Positions 46,107 through 54,947 of a stretch of 64,000 nucleotides of DNA are shown one piece after another. Within the stretch, counting starts at the first letter, position 1, and each line of letters opens with the position of its first letter. A model generated the notes under the pieces. The model was not told the DNA's origin, searched no databases, and saw only the letters and a program-made list of their open reading frames with translations. This DNA comes from Parvibaculum sp040216885 (GTDB lineage: Bacteria > Pseudomonadota > Alphaproteobacteria > Parvibaculales > Parvibaculaceae): assembly GCA_040216885.1 (NCBI GenBank), contig JAVJOG010000007.1, positions 133,855-197,854 of the forward strand. Reading direction: 5' to 3'. The position numbers and the translations under genes were made by a program.

Positions 46107-46880
46107 ATGAACATATCGCTTGAAGGCCGCGTCGCGCTGGTGACGGGCGGCAGCCGCGGCATCGGCCGCGCCATCGCGGTTGCGCTCGCCGGGGCGGGTG
46201 CCGACGTGGCGGTTAATTATCGCCGCGACGAGGATGCTGCGAACGAAACGGTCGAAGCGATAAAGCGTCTGGGGCGCAAGGCAAAAGCCTATTCGGCCTC
46301 GGTCGAGAATTTCGAGGAGGACCGGACGATGGTCGCCGATGTGCTGAAGGATTTCGGCTCCATCGGCATTCTCGTCAACAATGCCGGCATCGCCTCGCGC
46401 GGCCAGACGGTTGCCGACACCGATCCGCTGGAGCTCGAGCGCGTGCTGCGCGTTCACGCGATGGCACCGCATTTTGTTTCGAAGCTGGTGATCCCGCATA
46501 TGCGCAAGGAAAAGCGCGGCGACATCGTCATCATTTCTTCGGTGGCGACGCTCAGCCATTCGGCGCAGGGCGGACCCTACAATATGGGCAAGGCCGCCGC
46601 CGAGGCGCTGGCGCTGACGCTGGCCAAGGAAGAGCGGAAGTTCGGCATACGGACGAACATCGTCGCGCCGGGCCTCACCGACACCGACATGGGCTCGCGT
46701 CTTGCCGCCGCGCGCGCCGGCAAGAAGGGCATGGACATCCACGAACTCGACGCCAACATGCCCTTCGGTCACGTCTGCAGCCCGGAGGAGGTGGCGGCCG
46801 CCGTCGTCTATCTCGTCTCCGACGCCAACCCCTACGCCAACGGTCAGAAGATCAACATCGACGGCGGCGGCCCGATGTGA
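46107..46880 (+). CDS. SDR family oxidoreductase (3-oxoacyl-ACP reductase-like)
   Basis: Enzyme of 257 residues. TGGSRGIGRA is at residues 12-21, an Arg-containing NYRRDE after the second strand suggests NADP, and NNAG is followed by IISSVATLS and catalytic YNMGK. The C terminus GQKINIDGGGPM is classical. GGGGAGGA lies upstream of ATG 46107. An in-frame opening continues upstream within the synthetase gene but is not the start. Probably co-transcribed with the acyl-CoA synthetase. Confidence 0.9.
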   Translation: MNISLEGRVALVTGGSRGIGRAIAVALAGAGADVAVNYRRDEDAANETVEAIKRLGRKAKAYSASVENFEEDRTMVADVLKDFGSIGILVNNAGIASRGQTVADTDPLELERVLRVHAMAPHFVSKLVIPHMRKEKRGDIVIISSVATLSHSAQGGPYNMGKAAAEALALTLAKEERKFGIRTNIVAPGLTDTDMGSRLAAARAGKKGMDIHELDANMPFGHVCSPEEVAAAVVYLVSDANPYANGQKINIDGGGPM

Positions 46881-46896
46881 GGTCGCCAAGGCATGA

Positions 46897-46922
46897 TTTT
46901 GGGGTATCGGGGTACCCCAAAA
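46897..46922. repeat. Perfect 10-base-stem hairpin TTTTGGGGTA/TACCCCAAAA
   Basis: The arms at 46897-46906 and 46913-46922 are exact inverses around TCGGGG. There is no T run on either side beyond the stem, so it is an unusual terminator if any; an operator for a dimeric regulator is equally possible. It is 17 bases past the SDR stop and 164 bases before copA. Confidence 0.65.
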
Positions 46923-46929
46923 CGGCCTT

Positions 46930-46958
46930 CTGTCATCGAACTGTCAAAAAACTGTCAC
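46930..46958 (+). promoter_or_regulatory. PHO-box-like triple repeat upstream of copA
   Basis: CTGTCAT (46930), CTGTCAA (46941) and CTGTCAC (46952) start exactly 11 bases apart with A/T-rich spacers, the arrangement of PhoB half sites. The first three units of the rng-yacG array, read on the minus strand, are nearly identical (one difference over 29 bases). ACTTGTCCCC follows at 46976-46985. If functional it would act on copA at 47086, though control of a copper operon by phosphate would be surprising. Confidence 0.55.
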
Positions 46959-47085
46959 AAATCCCGGCGCGGCGGACTTGTCCCCGGGTTTATCCCGCAA
47001 CTTGTGCCGCAATTTGTCCCCGCTTTTGCGATTTCGAACCGGCGGCGCTTGACCTTCCAACAATGGGAAGGTCCACGATGCACCG

Positions 47086-48942
47086 ATGATGAAGACACAA
47101 ATCCGGATTTCGCTGCTCACACCCGCGAGCCTCGTGCTCGCCGCGACGCTCGCGGCCGCACCATATGATGCCTTGGCGGGAACCTACGACCTGACGGTTG
47201 CGAAGGCGCAGATCGAAGTCGACGGGCGCGCGTTTGAAAAGCTGACGGTCAACGGGAGCGTTCCGGGACCGACGCTTCGTCTCCGCGAGGGCGAGAAGGC
47301 GACGATAACGGTCGCCAACGAAACCGACGAGCCGACATCGATGCACTGGCACGGCATTCTGCTGCCGGGCATCATGGACGGCGCGCCCGGCTTCAACGGC
47401 TTCATGGGCATCGCGCCCGGCGCCTCCTACACCTACACGTTCGATATTCGCCAGAGCGGCACCTATTGGTATCACAGCCATACCGGTACGCAGGACCAGA
47501 GCGTCCTCGGCGCCATCGTGATCGAGCCCGCGTCGCCGCCACCGTTCCCCGCCGAGCGCGATTATGTGGTGATGCTCGGCGACATCACGCCGGAAGACTC
47601 CGACCGCGTGTTGCACAATCTCAAGGCCGATCCGGGCTACTATAATTACAACAAGCGCACGCTGATCGACTTTTTCGGCGGCGCCCGCGAACAGGGCATC
47701 GGCGCCGCGCTGCGCGACCGCCTCGACTGGGGCGAGATGCGGATGGACCCGACCGATCTCGCAGACGTGACCGGCTACGCCTTTCTCGTCAACGGCAAGC
47801 AACCGGTTGAAAACGAAACCTTTGTCTTCAAAAAAGGCGAACGCGTTCGCCTGCGGCTGATCAACGGCTCGGCCATGACGCTGTTCGATGTGCGGATTCC
47901 GGGCCTGAAGATGAAAGTGGTGGCGGCGGACGGGAACGACGTCGAGCCGGTTGCCGTGGACGAGATCCGCATGGGCGTCGCCGAACGCTATGACGTGATT
48001 GTCGAGCCGTCGGAGGACGTCGCCTACACGATCTTTGCCGAATCGATCGACCGCGCCGGCTATGCCCGCGCGACGCTGGCCGCGCGTGAAGGCGTCGAAG
48101 GCCCGATACCGCAACGCCGCCCGCGCGCGCTGCTCGCCATGGACGACATGGGCGCGGCGCATGACGGCCATGCCGGGCCCGATATGAAAGAGGAAAACGC
48201 CGCGACCGACGATCATGGCGGGCATGAAGATCACGGCGGACATGACAGTCATGGCCATGAAGGGCATGGCCCCGCCATGGAGCATGGCGAGGGCCACATG
48301 ATGGACCATGGCGAAGGCGGCCATGACGGGCACCAGATGCACGACATGCAGCACGACGGCGCCATGCACGAAGCGCCATCCGCGTCGCCGCGCCCCGTCG
48401 GCTGGGCGTCGGGTTTTCCGGCGGGATCGAAAGTCCTTGCCTATGAGGACCTGCGCGCCCGCGCGCCGCGCTCCGACAACCGCCCGCCGGACCGCTCGGT
48501 CGAGATGCGTCTCACCGGAAACATGGAGCGCTATGTCTGGACGCTGAACGACAAGCGCTTTCACGAGGCCGCGCCGATCCGCGTGCGCTATGGCGAACGC
48601 GTGCGGATCGACTTCGTCAACGAGACCATGATGGCGCATCCGATGCACCTGCATGGCATGTTCTTCGAACTCGAAAACGGCGCAGGGACACATCGCCCGC
48701 TGAAGGACACGGTGATCGTGCCGCCCGGGAAGTCGGTTTCGGTCATCCTGACGGCGCGGGAGGCCGGTGCCTGGCCGCTGCATTGCCACCTGCTCTACCA
48801 CATGGCGTCGGGGATGATGACGGCTTTCATCGTCGAACCGCCGGACGCCGCCGAGGCCGGCATCACGCCGGACGGCGCGTCCCTGCCTCTCGCCATTTCG
48901 CATGACGGTCACGGCGGCCACGCAGGGCATGGTGGCATCTGA
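47086..48942 (+). CDS. copA: Copper-resistance multicopper oxidase
   Basis: Periplasmic enzyme of 618 residues, thought to oxidise Cu(I) or bind copper. A signal peptide spans about residues 1-31 (ending ALAG). Copper ligands: H87 and H89 in MHWHG, the TYWYHSHTG motif, HPMHLHGMFF, and the HCHLLYHM motif starting at residue 566. Between about residues 353 and 432 lies an insert very rich in His, Met, Asp and Gly (repeated HGGH, GHEGHG, MHDMQHD), a likely copper-binding region. The next in-frame ATG (47089) is also possible. copB follows with the TGATG overlap. Confidence 0.93.
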   Translation: MMKTQIRISLLTPASLVLAATLAAAPYDALAGTYDLTVAKAQIEVDGRAFEKLTVNGSVPGPTLRLREGEKATITVANETDEPTSMHWHGILLPGIMDGAPGFNGFMGIAPGASYTYTFDIRQSGTYWYHSHTGTQDQSVLGAIVIEPASPPPFPAERDYVVMLGDITPEDSDRVLHNLKADPGYYNYNKRTLIDFFGGAREQGIGAALRDRLDWGEMRMDPTDLADVTGYAFLVNGKQPVENETFVFKKGERVRLRLINGSAMTLFDVRIPGLKMKVVAADGNDVEPVAVDEIRMGVAERYDVIVEPSEDVAYTIFAESIDRAGYARATLAAREGVEGPIPQRRPRALLAMDDMGAAHDGHAGPDMKEENAATDDHGGHEDHGGHDSHGHEGHGPAMEHGEGHMMDHGEGGHDGHQMHDMQHDGAMHEAPSASPRPVGWASGFPAGSKVLAYEDLRARAPRSDNRPPDRSVEMRLTGNMERYVWTLNDKRFHEAAPIRVRYGERVRIDFVNETMMAHPMHLHGMFFELENGAGTHRPLKDTVIVPPGKSVSVILTAREAGAWPLHCHLLYHMASGMMTAFIVEPPDAAEAGITPDGASLPLAISHDGHGGHAGHGGI

Positions 48943-49658
48943 TGCGAAGGATGCTTCTTGCCGCGCTGCTCGGATCGTTTGCCTTTCCCGGGATCGGATG
49001 GGCGGAGCCCGGCGACGTCGTGGCGATGGATCACGGGCCGGAGACTTTCCGCAAGATTGTCGTCGAAGCCGATTATGCGGCGCGCCACGGCGGCCTGTGG
49101 CGCTGGCATGCCGACGGCTGGATCGGCGGCGACAGCGAACGCGTCTGGATCAGATCGGACGGCGAGATTGAAGACGGCCGTGTCCACGAGGCGGAACTTC
49201 AGGTTCTCTACGGGTGGAACGTGCATCCCTTCTGGGACGTGCTGCTGGGCGTTCGTCAGGATTTCGAGCCCGACAGCGAGACTTATCTCGCGGCCGGCGT
49301 GACGGGTCTTGCGCCCTATTTCTTCGAGACGGATGCGACGGCCTTTCTCTCGGCCGGCGGCGATCTCTCGGCCCGTTTCGAACAGAGCCTCGACCTTCCG
49401 GTCACGCAGAAGCTGATCGCCGAACCGCATGTCGAGTTGAATGCTTTCGCGCAGGATGTGCCGGAACGCGGCATCGGTGCGGGTTTCAGCAGCATCGAGG
49501 CCGGCTTGCAGCTTCGCTACGAAATCACGCGCAAATTTGCGCCCTATGCCGATCTTGTGTGGGAGCGGGTACTCGGCGAAACCGCGTCGATCGCACGCGG
49601 GCGGGGCGAGGACGTCGAGAACCTCACGCTCCATATCGGCATCAGAACCTGGTTCTGA
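48942..49658 (+). CDS. copB: Copper resistance protein B
   Basis: Outer-membrane protein of 238 residues with a signal peptide (MLLAALLGSFAFPGIGWAEP). The family pattern is ADGWIGGDSERVWIRSDGE, then VLYGWNVHPFWDVLLGVRQD and RYEITRKFAPYADLVWERVL, ending in RTWF with an aromatic terminal residue. The Met-rich region of longer CopB proteins is absent. The start overlaps the copA stop by one base (TGATG), so the two are translated together. Confidence 0.93.
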   Translation: MRRMLLAALLGSFAFPGIGWAEPGDVVAMDHGPETFRKIVVEADYAARHGGLWRWHADGWIGGDSERVWIRSDGEIEDGRVHEAELQVLYGWNVHPFWDVLLGVRQDFEPDSETYLAAGVTGLAPYFFETDATAFLSAGGDLSARFEQSLDLPVTQKLIAEPHVELNAFAQDVPERGIGAGFSSIEAGLQLRYEITRKFAPYADLVWERVLGETASIARGRGEDVENLTLHIGIRTWF

Positions 49659-49665
49659 CGGCGTC

Positions 49666-49887
49666 TCAACCGACCGTCGCGGGCGTCCAGCGTTCGGCGC
49701 GGCGGGCACGGCGTAGCTCGGGCGATGAGACGTTTATCGACAAGCCGCCATCGGGATCGGAGGTCGAGAGTGCGCCATGCACACGGCAGAATCCGCATCG
49801 GCAGGCACGCACCGGCAATTCCGGCGGCGCAAGGCGGCTGTCGAACTCAAACGAGATATTGCCGCAATGACACCGCCCCCGCAGCAT
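49666..49887 (-). pseudogene. Truncated GFA-family (glutathione-dependent formaldehyde-activating-like) protein
   Basis: The 73 residues begin with the GFA pattern GRCHCGNISFEF, PPELPVRACRCGFCRVHGA and TSDPDGGL, giving the first Cys groups of the family zinc sites. Full-length members have about 120 residues and end with another CxxC-containing strand (CRRCGVY-type), which is absent. The frame stops 8 bases before the convergent copB end, consistent with loss of the 3' part when copAB was placed here. It starts 5 bases after the glucan synthase stop. Confidence 0.65.
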
Positions 49888-49891
49888 CGCC

Positions 49892-52639
49892 TCACTCCGC
49901 CGGCGAAAACACGCCCGCCGTCCCGGCCTTCGCCCTGCGGCGGAGCGACGGCATGACGTTGATCAGCGAAAGCAGCACCGCCGAGGCATAGGGAACCGAC
50001 TGCACCAGCAGCACCGCGACCCAGAGCCTGGAATGGCTGTCGGCGAAATCCGGGCTCAGCAGGAAGGCGATCGTCAGACCCCAGAGCACCGCCAGCATCA
50101 GCGCTTCCTCCCGCACCTGGATGAAGGCGGCGGCCAGCGGCGGCTTGTCCTCGCATTTCGGTGTGCGGATGAAGGGTTTGCTGGTGGTGATCATGCCGTT
50201 GAGCATGGCCTTGGCGACGGTATGCGTGAGGCCGAGCGCCGCGACGCCGGCGCCGAGGCTTTCGAGGAAGGAACAATCGCGAATGCGCACCGCATAGAGC
50301 CACAGCGAACGGATGACCTTGAAGGCAAAACTGCCGATGGTCGGAATGAGAAACGCCGCAACCGGCAGATAGACGAGATGCGGCTGGTAAAGCGCCCAGA
50401 CCGACAGCACGATGCTGGCCGTCGTGAAAAGCAGCGCCAGCCCGTCGGCAAACCACGGCAGCCACCCGGCAAGGAAGTAATAGCGCTGCGCGCCCGAAAG
50501 ACCGTTCTTCCGCCGCGCCCAGGGCGCCAGCGCATCCCAGTGATGCTTGACGATCTGCACCGCGCCATAGGCCCAGCGGAAACGCTGGGTGATGTAGCCG
50601 GCCAGCGTGTCGGGCGTGAGGCCGCGGCCGAAGGAGTGGTTGACATAGACGCTGTCATAGCCCGCGCGATAGAGCTTGATGCCGAGTTCGGCATCCTCGC
50701 AGATGCACCACTCGGCCCAGCCGCCGACGCTCTCCAGCGCAGACTTGCGCACCAGCGTCATCGTGCCGTGCTGGATGATGGCATTGAAATTGTTGCGCTG
50801 GACCATGCCGATATGGAAGAAGCCGGCATATTCCCAATAGGTCATGTTCTTGAAAGCGCTTTCGTGGCGGTCGCGATAGTCCTGCGGCGCCTGCACGAAG
50901 CCGACATCGCGCTTGTCGAAATAGGGAACCATCGTTTTGAGCCAGTTCGGCTCGATCTGGTAGTCGCTGTCGATGACGGCAACGATCTCGGCGTCGGGCG
51001 CGGTCTTCTCCATGCCGAAATTGAGCGCGCCGGCCTTGAAGCCCGGCCAGTTCTCGAGGTGGAAGAAACGGAAGCGGGGCCCGAGCGTCGCGCAATAGTC
51101 GCGCACCGGCTGCCAGACCTCCGGGTCGGTGGTGTTGTTGTCGAGCACCAGCACTTCGTAGTTCTCGTAGTCGATCTGCGACAGCGCCCGGAGTGTCTCC
51201 TTCACCATTTCGGGCGGCTCGTTGTGGATCGGCACATGGATCGAAACCTTGGCGGTCGGACTGACAGCCTTGTCGTCGAAGGGTTTGAAGTGCCGTTCGC
51301 CGTGGCGCGTCCAGATCACCTCGACGAACTCGATGGCCTCCGTCAGCAGCACGATGAGGAGCAGGCCTTGCGCGAAAAAGAGGAAACTCCAGACGGTGGC
51401 GCCGACCCAGGTGAAATAGAGGCCGGTGACCGAAAGCCCGGCCCAGGCGATGGCCGAGCCCGCGACCTGTGTGAGGATGGCGAAGAAGACGATGCCCGCC
51501 GGCCGCACATGGCTCTGGCGCAGGATGAAGAGCATGGCCGGCAGAAGCGCGAGGCCGGCCGCGAGCGACGCCCAGAAGCGCCATTCCGGCGCCTCGGAAA
51601 TGCCGCCGGCCATCGGGAATTTCGGTTGCCGGTCGGCATTGTAGACGCCCCAGAAGGCGCCGGCCGCGCCTTCTTCCGACGCTTTCCACGGCTGGTCGAA
51701 GGCTTCGATGACGTAATAGGTGAGGTCTTCCTGCTTGGCGCGGTTGAGAAACTCGCGCAGGAATGTCGCCTGGTTGACCAGCGACGGCACCGCCTCGGTG
51801 TTGAGTTCGGACTCGGCGAGACCGGCATAGGCGCGCCGCGGAATGACCTTGCCGCGGCTCGGCCAGCCGACTTCCGACACGACGATGGGCTTGCCCGGAT
51901 AGGCGGCCTTCAGTTCGGCGATGCGATCGAACACCGCGTCGACCGCGATGTCGATCGGAATGCCCTCCCAATAGGGAAGGATCTGCACGGCAATAAAATC
52001 GACTTCCTTCACGAGCTCTGGATGCTGGAGCCAGATATGCGGCGGTTCGGCCGTCGAGATCGGCTTCCAGATGCGCTGCTTGGCGCGGCGGATATAGGAG
52101 ATCAGCTCGTCCACCGTCACGTCGCGCCGCAGCAGCGCCTCGTTGCCGACCATCGCGCGCACCACATTGCGCCGCGGCGCGGCCTGAATGAGCCGTTCGA
52201 GTTCGACCTCGTTGCGCTCGAGATTGGGCCCGATCCAGGCGCCCGGCGCCACCGACAGCCCGTATTTGGCGGTGAGCTCGGGAATCAGTTGCTGACCGAA
52301 GACCATGCTGTAGGTGCGGATCGCCTGCACCGTGCCGGCGAGCAGCTTCATGTCCTCGTCCATCTGCTCGGCGGAAGGGTGGCGGTTCTGGGTCGGGTCC
52401 TGGCCTTGCCGGTAGGGGCTGTAGGAGAGGCCGACGATTTCACCGGTCCAGGCCTCGACGTGATGCGGCTGGTTGAAGGCCGCCCAGACCGCGAGATTGG
52501 CCGCGATCACCAGCGGCAGCACGATGAAGAAGAAGGCAGCCTGGCGCACAAAGGCCGAGCGGTGCCAGGCGCGCGGGTCCGCTTGCGCCGGCTCTGGCGC
52601 GGCGTCGGGGGCAGGCGGCGGCACTTGAGGTTCGTCCAT
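49892..52639 (-). CDS. Beta-glucan synthase: GH17-like domain fused to GT2 glycosyltransferase
   Basis: Membrane protein of 915 residues. A Pro/Ala-rich cytoplasmic start and one helix lead to a GH17-type (beta-1,3-glucanase-like) domain at about residues 55-340, with the acid Glu in VGNEALLRRD and the nucleophile Glu in VSEVGWPSRG. After several helices comes a GT2 domain (about 440-730): VPIHNEPPEMVKETL, VLDNNTTD, VIDSDY, CEDAELGIKLYRAG and QRFRW. More helices follow. The layout resembles rhizobial beta-1,3/1,6-glucan synthesis proteins (NdvB/NdvC-like). ATG 52639 is chosen; a TTG at 52660 also opens the frame. Confidence 0.85.
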   Translation of the reverse strand: MDEPQVPPPAPDAAPEPAQADPRAWHRSAFVRQAAFFFIVLPLVIAANLAVWAAFNQPHHVEAWTGEIVGLSYSPYRQGQDPTQNRHPSAEQMDEDMKLLAGTVQAIRTYSMVFGQQLIPELTAKYGLSVAPGAWIGPNLERNEVELERLIQAAPRRNVVRAMVGNEALLRRDVTVDELISYIRRAKQRIWKPISTAEPPHIWLQHPELVKEVDFIAVQILPYWEGIPIDIAVDAVFDRIAELKAAYPGKPIVVSEVGWPSRGKVIPRRAYAGLAESELNTEAVPSLVNQATFLREFLNRAKQEDLTYYVIEAFDQPWKASEEGAAGAFWGVYNADRQPKFPMAGGISEAPEWRFWASLAAGLALLPAMLFILRQSHVRPAGIVFFAILTQVAGSAIAWAGLSVTGLYFTWVGATVWSFLFFAQGLLLIVLLTEAIEFVEVIWTRHGERHFKPFDDKAVSPTAKVSIHVPIHNEPPEMVKETLRALSQIDYENYEVLVLDNNTTDPEVWQPVRDYCATLGPRFRFFHLENWPGFKAGALNFGMEKTAPDAEIVAVIDSDYQIEPNWLKTMVPYFDKRDVGFVQAPQDYRDRHESAFKNMTYWEYAGFFHIGMVQRNNFNAIIQHGTMTLVRKSALESVGGWAEWCICEDAELGIKLYRAGYDSVYVNHSFGRGLTPDTLAGYITQRFRWAYGAVQIVKHHWDALAPWARRKNGLSGAQRYYFLAGWLPWFADGLALLFTTASIVLSVWALYQPHLVYLPVAAFLIPTIGSFAFKVIRSLWLYAVRIRDCSFLESLGAGVAALGLTHTVAKAMLNGMITTSKPFIRTPKCEDKPPLAAAFIQVREEALMLAVLWGLTIAFLLSPDFADSHSRLWVAVLLVQSVPYASAVLLSLINVMPSLRRRAKAGTAGVFSPAE

Positions 52640-53001
52640 CGGCAAATCCGCGGAAAACAACTATGAAGGGCCGTCCGCCCGGACAGGGGCGCGGCCCCCT
52701 CTCTTCCATCCGCTCCGTGACCAAATTAGGGCAAGCGCGGCCGGGCTGCAAAAAAGGCCGGAAAGGGCGGTATAGAAGTTCGAAGACCGCTCGTACCTCC
52801 CACCCTCCCCCTGTGGGAGGGTCAAACGGTCGAAGACCGTTTGGGGAGGGGTTGGGGCGGACGCGGCGGGCGGCGCGCTGTCGATTATGCGCCGAGATTC
52901 TTCGCTTACCCCTCCCCGAAATTCGTCTCGCCAGCGCGACCCGAATTTCGACCCTCCCACAGGGGGAGGGTGAGAAGGACAGAACTCTATCTGCACGCCC
53001 C
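52640..53001. other. Intergenic region carrying a long palindromic element
   Basis: These 362 bases separate two minus-strand genes. The only notable content is the inverted-repeat element at 52801-52972, described separately. I see no gene, tRNA or clear promoter. Confidence 0.65.
52801..52972. repeat. MITE-like palindromic element with 23-base terminal inverted repeats
   Basis: The end CACCCTCCCCCTGTGG..GGTC (52801-52823) is exactly inverted at 52950-52972. Inside are nested hairpins: AAACGGTC-GAA-GACCGTTT (52824-52842), GGGGAGGGGT with its inverse ACCCCTCCCC, and GAAATTCG...CGAATTTC. No protein is encoded. A degenerate left half is present at 9012-9065, so this is a dispersed family. Confidence 0.85.
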
Positions 53002-54747
53002 TCAGTCGGCCGCGATGCGCGCCCCCGCCGGCCGCGCCTGCGCGCCGCGGATCAGCCGGCCGCCGAGCTTGCCCGTCGGCTCGCCGTTGCGGAAGGCGAC
53101 GGCGCCCGAAACGATGCTGGCGGTGTAGCCGTCGGTCTTCTGGATCAGGCGTTTGCCGCCCGCTGGCAGGTCGTTGACGATATGCGGCGAATGGAGCGTC
53201 AGATGGTCGAAGTCGATCACGTTGACGTCGGCCTTCATGCCGGGGGCGAGGATACCGCGATCGTGAAGCCCGACGAGATCGGCATTGCGGCCCGTGAGGC
53301 CATGCACCAGCCATTCGAGCGGCAGTTTGCGGCCGCGCGTGCGGTCGCGGCCCCAATGGGTGAGCAGCGTCGTCGGAAAGCTGACATCGCAGATGATGCC
53401 GCAATGCGCGCCGCCATCCGAAAGCCCGAAGGCGGTGTTGGGATGCGTCAGCATTTTCTCGACATCGGCGAGGCTGCCGCAGTGGTAGTTCATCAGCGGG
53501 AAATAAAGGAGCGCCTTGCCGTCGCGCTCCAGCATCCAGTCGAGCACGACTTCGCGCGGATTTTTCCCCGTGCGTTCGGCAACCGCCTTGGCGCTCGTCT
53601 CGGGCGCCGGTTCGTAATCGGGCTTCTCGCCCAGCGCGAACATCTTGTGGTAGCCCACGCAGAGCATTTCGACGATTTCGCCGGCCGGATATTCCGGTTC
53701 CTCGGCCAGAAGCCTTGCGCGGAATTCGGGATCGCGCAGCGCCTTCAACTGTTGCTCCAGCGGCGCGCCCCAGATCTGACGGAAGGTCTGGTGCATGATG
53801 AAGGGATTGAGCGAGGCGGTGAGCCCGAGCAGCAGGCCGGTGGCGCGCGGCGGCACCTGACCCTTGATGGGGAGACCATCGGCATTGGCCTGTGCGATGT
53901 TTTCGAGCACGCGCGCCCAGACATCCGGCCAGCGGTCGTCCTGCTCGATGGTGATCGACATCGGGCGGCCCGAAAGCTCGACCATGCCGCGCAGCATCGC
54001 AAATTCGGCGTCGGTATCCTTGAAGTCGGCGATCAGCTGCAAGACGCCCTTGCCGGCCTTGCCCATCGCGCGGGCGATGCCGTGCAGTTCGTCGGCCTCG
54101 GCTTTCAAGGTCGGCGTCGAGGCGCCGTGCTTGTCGCGGTGCTTCAGCGTGCGCGAGGTCGAGAAGCCGAGCGCGCCGGCCTCCAGCGCCTCGACGACGA
54201 GGCGCGCCATCTCGGCGGTGTCCGCTTCCGTTGCCGGTTCCAGCGCCGGCGCGCGTTCGCCCATCACATAGGCGCGCACGGCGGCATGGGGAATTTGCAG
54301 GCCGACATCGACGGCGAGCGGCGAGGCCGCGACCGCGTCCATATATTCGGCGAAGCTTTCCCAGTTCCACTTGATGCCCTCGGCAAGCGCCGTACCCGGA
54401 ATATCTTCGACGCCTTCCATCAACCCGAGCAGCCATTCGCGTTGCTCGGGCTTGCAGGGCGCGAAGCCGACGCCGCAATTGCCCATCACCGCCGTGGTGA
54501 CGCCGTGAAAGGTGGAGGGCTGCAGGAAGGGATCCCTCGTCACCTGGCCGTCGTAATGCGTGTGGACGTCGATGAAGCCCGGCGTGACGATTTGGCCCCT
54601 GGCGTCGATCTCCTCGGCGCCCGTGCCCGCGACCTTGCCGACCGCCGCGATGACGCCATTGTCGATGGCGATATCGGCCGCGAAGGGCGCGGCCCCCGTG
54701 CCGTCGTAAACGGTGCCGCCGCGGATCACGATGTCATGCTGGCTCAT
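53002..54747 (-). CDS. N-acyl-D-amino-acid deacylase-like amidohydrolase
   Basis: Metal-dependent hydrolase of 581 residues. IVIRGGTVYDGTGAAPF opens the composite beta-domain, the metal motif is PGFIDVHTHYDGQ, and GNCGVGFAP and SDGGAHCGI belong to the D-aminoacylase/dihydroorotase-like group. The end has PGMKADVNVIDFDHL. It would cleave N-acyl groups from D-amino acids or a related amide in the cytoplasm; no signal peptide. ATG 54747 has GGGAGG upstream. It is monocistronic. Confidence 0.88.
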   Translation of the reverse strand: MSQHDIVIRGGTVYDGTGAAPFAADIAIDNGVIAAVGKVAGTGAEEIDARGQIVTPGFIDVHTHYDGQVTRDPFLQPSTFHGVTTAVMGNCGVGFAPCKPEQREWLLGLMEGVEDIPGTALAEGIKWNWESFAEYMDAVAASPLAVDVGLQIPHAAVRAYVMGERAPALEPATEADTAEMARLVVEALEAGALGFSTSRTLKHRDKHGASTPTLKAEADELHGIARAMGKAGKGVLQLIADFKDTDAEFAMLRGMVELSGRPMSITIEQDDRWPDVWARVLENIAQANADGLPIKGQVPPRATGLLLGLTASLNPFIMHQTFRQIWGAPLEQQLKALRDPEFRARLLAEEPEYPAGEIVEMLCVGYHKMFALGEKPDYEPAPETSAKAVAERTGKNPREVVLDWMLERDGKALLYFPLMNYHCGSLADVEKMLTHPNTAFGLSDGGAHCGIICDVSFPTTLLTHWGRDRTRGRKLPLEWLVHGLTGRNADLVGLHDRGILAPGMKADVNVIDFDHLTLHSPHIVNDLPAGGKRLIQKTDGYTASIVSGAVAFRNGEPTGKLGGRLIRGAQARPAGARIAAD

Positions 54748-54875
54748 GGGGTCATCCCTCCCGGAAATGCTCTGAATGGCGTTTGGAGGGAGGATAGCGG
54801 AAATGGGGGGGTACCGACACAGGATTGAAAACACGGGCGCGGTCCGGCCGGGTCTTCAAAACGTCAACTCATATA

Positions 54876-54903
54876 TTGACAAAATGAAGTTACTGTATAT
54901 GTA
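54876..54903 (+). promoter_or_regulatory. Putative promoter of the mobile mystery A gene
   Basis: TTGACA (54876-54881) and TATGTA (54898-54903) are separated by 16 bases in a strikingly A/T-rich stretch (54870-54945) that differs from the surrounding GC-rich DNA. The repeated ATATA/TGACA words around it may be operator sites for the encoded helix-turn-helix protein. Confidence 0.5.
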
Positions 54904-54947
54904 TAGATAGTCAAAAAATGAGCTACGTCAGCATATAGATATACAAA

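Noticed and set aside
52663..54828. 721-codon plus-strand open frame over the amidohydrolase
   Set aside because: It begins inside the glucan-synthase upstream region, passes through the palindromic element, and has no recognisable fold. The minus-strand gene is clearly real.
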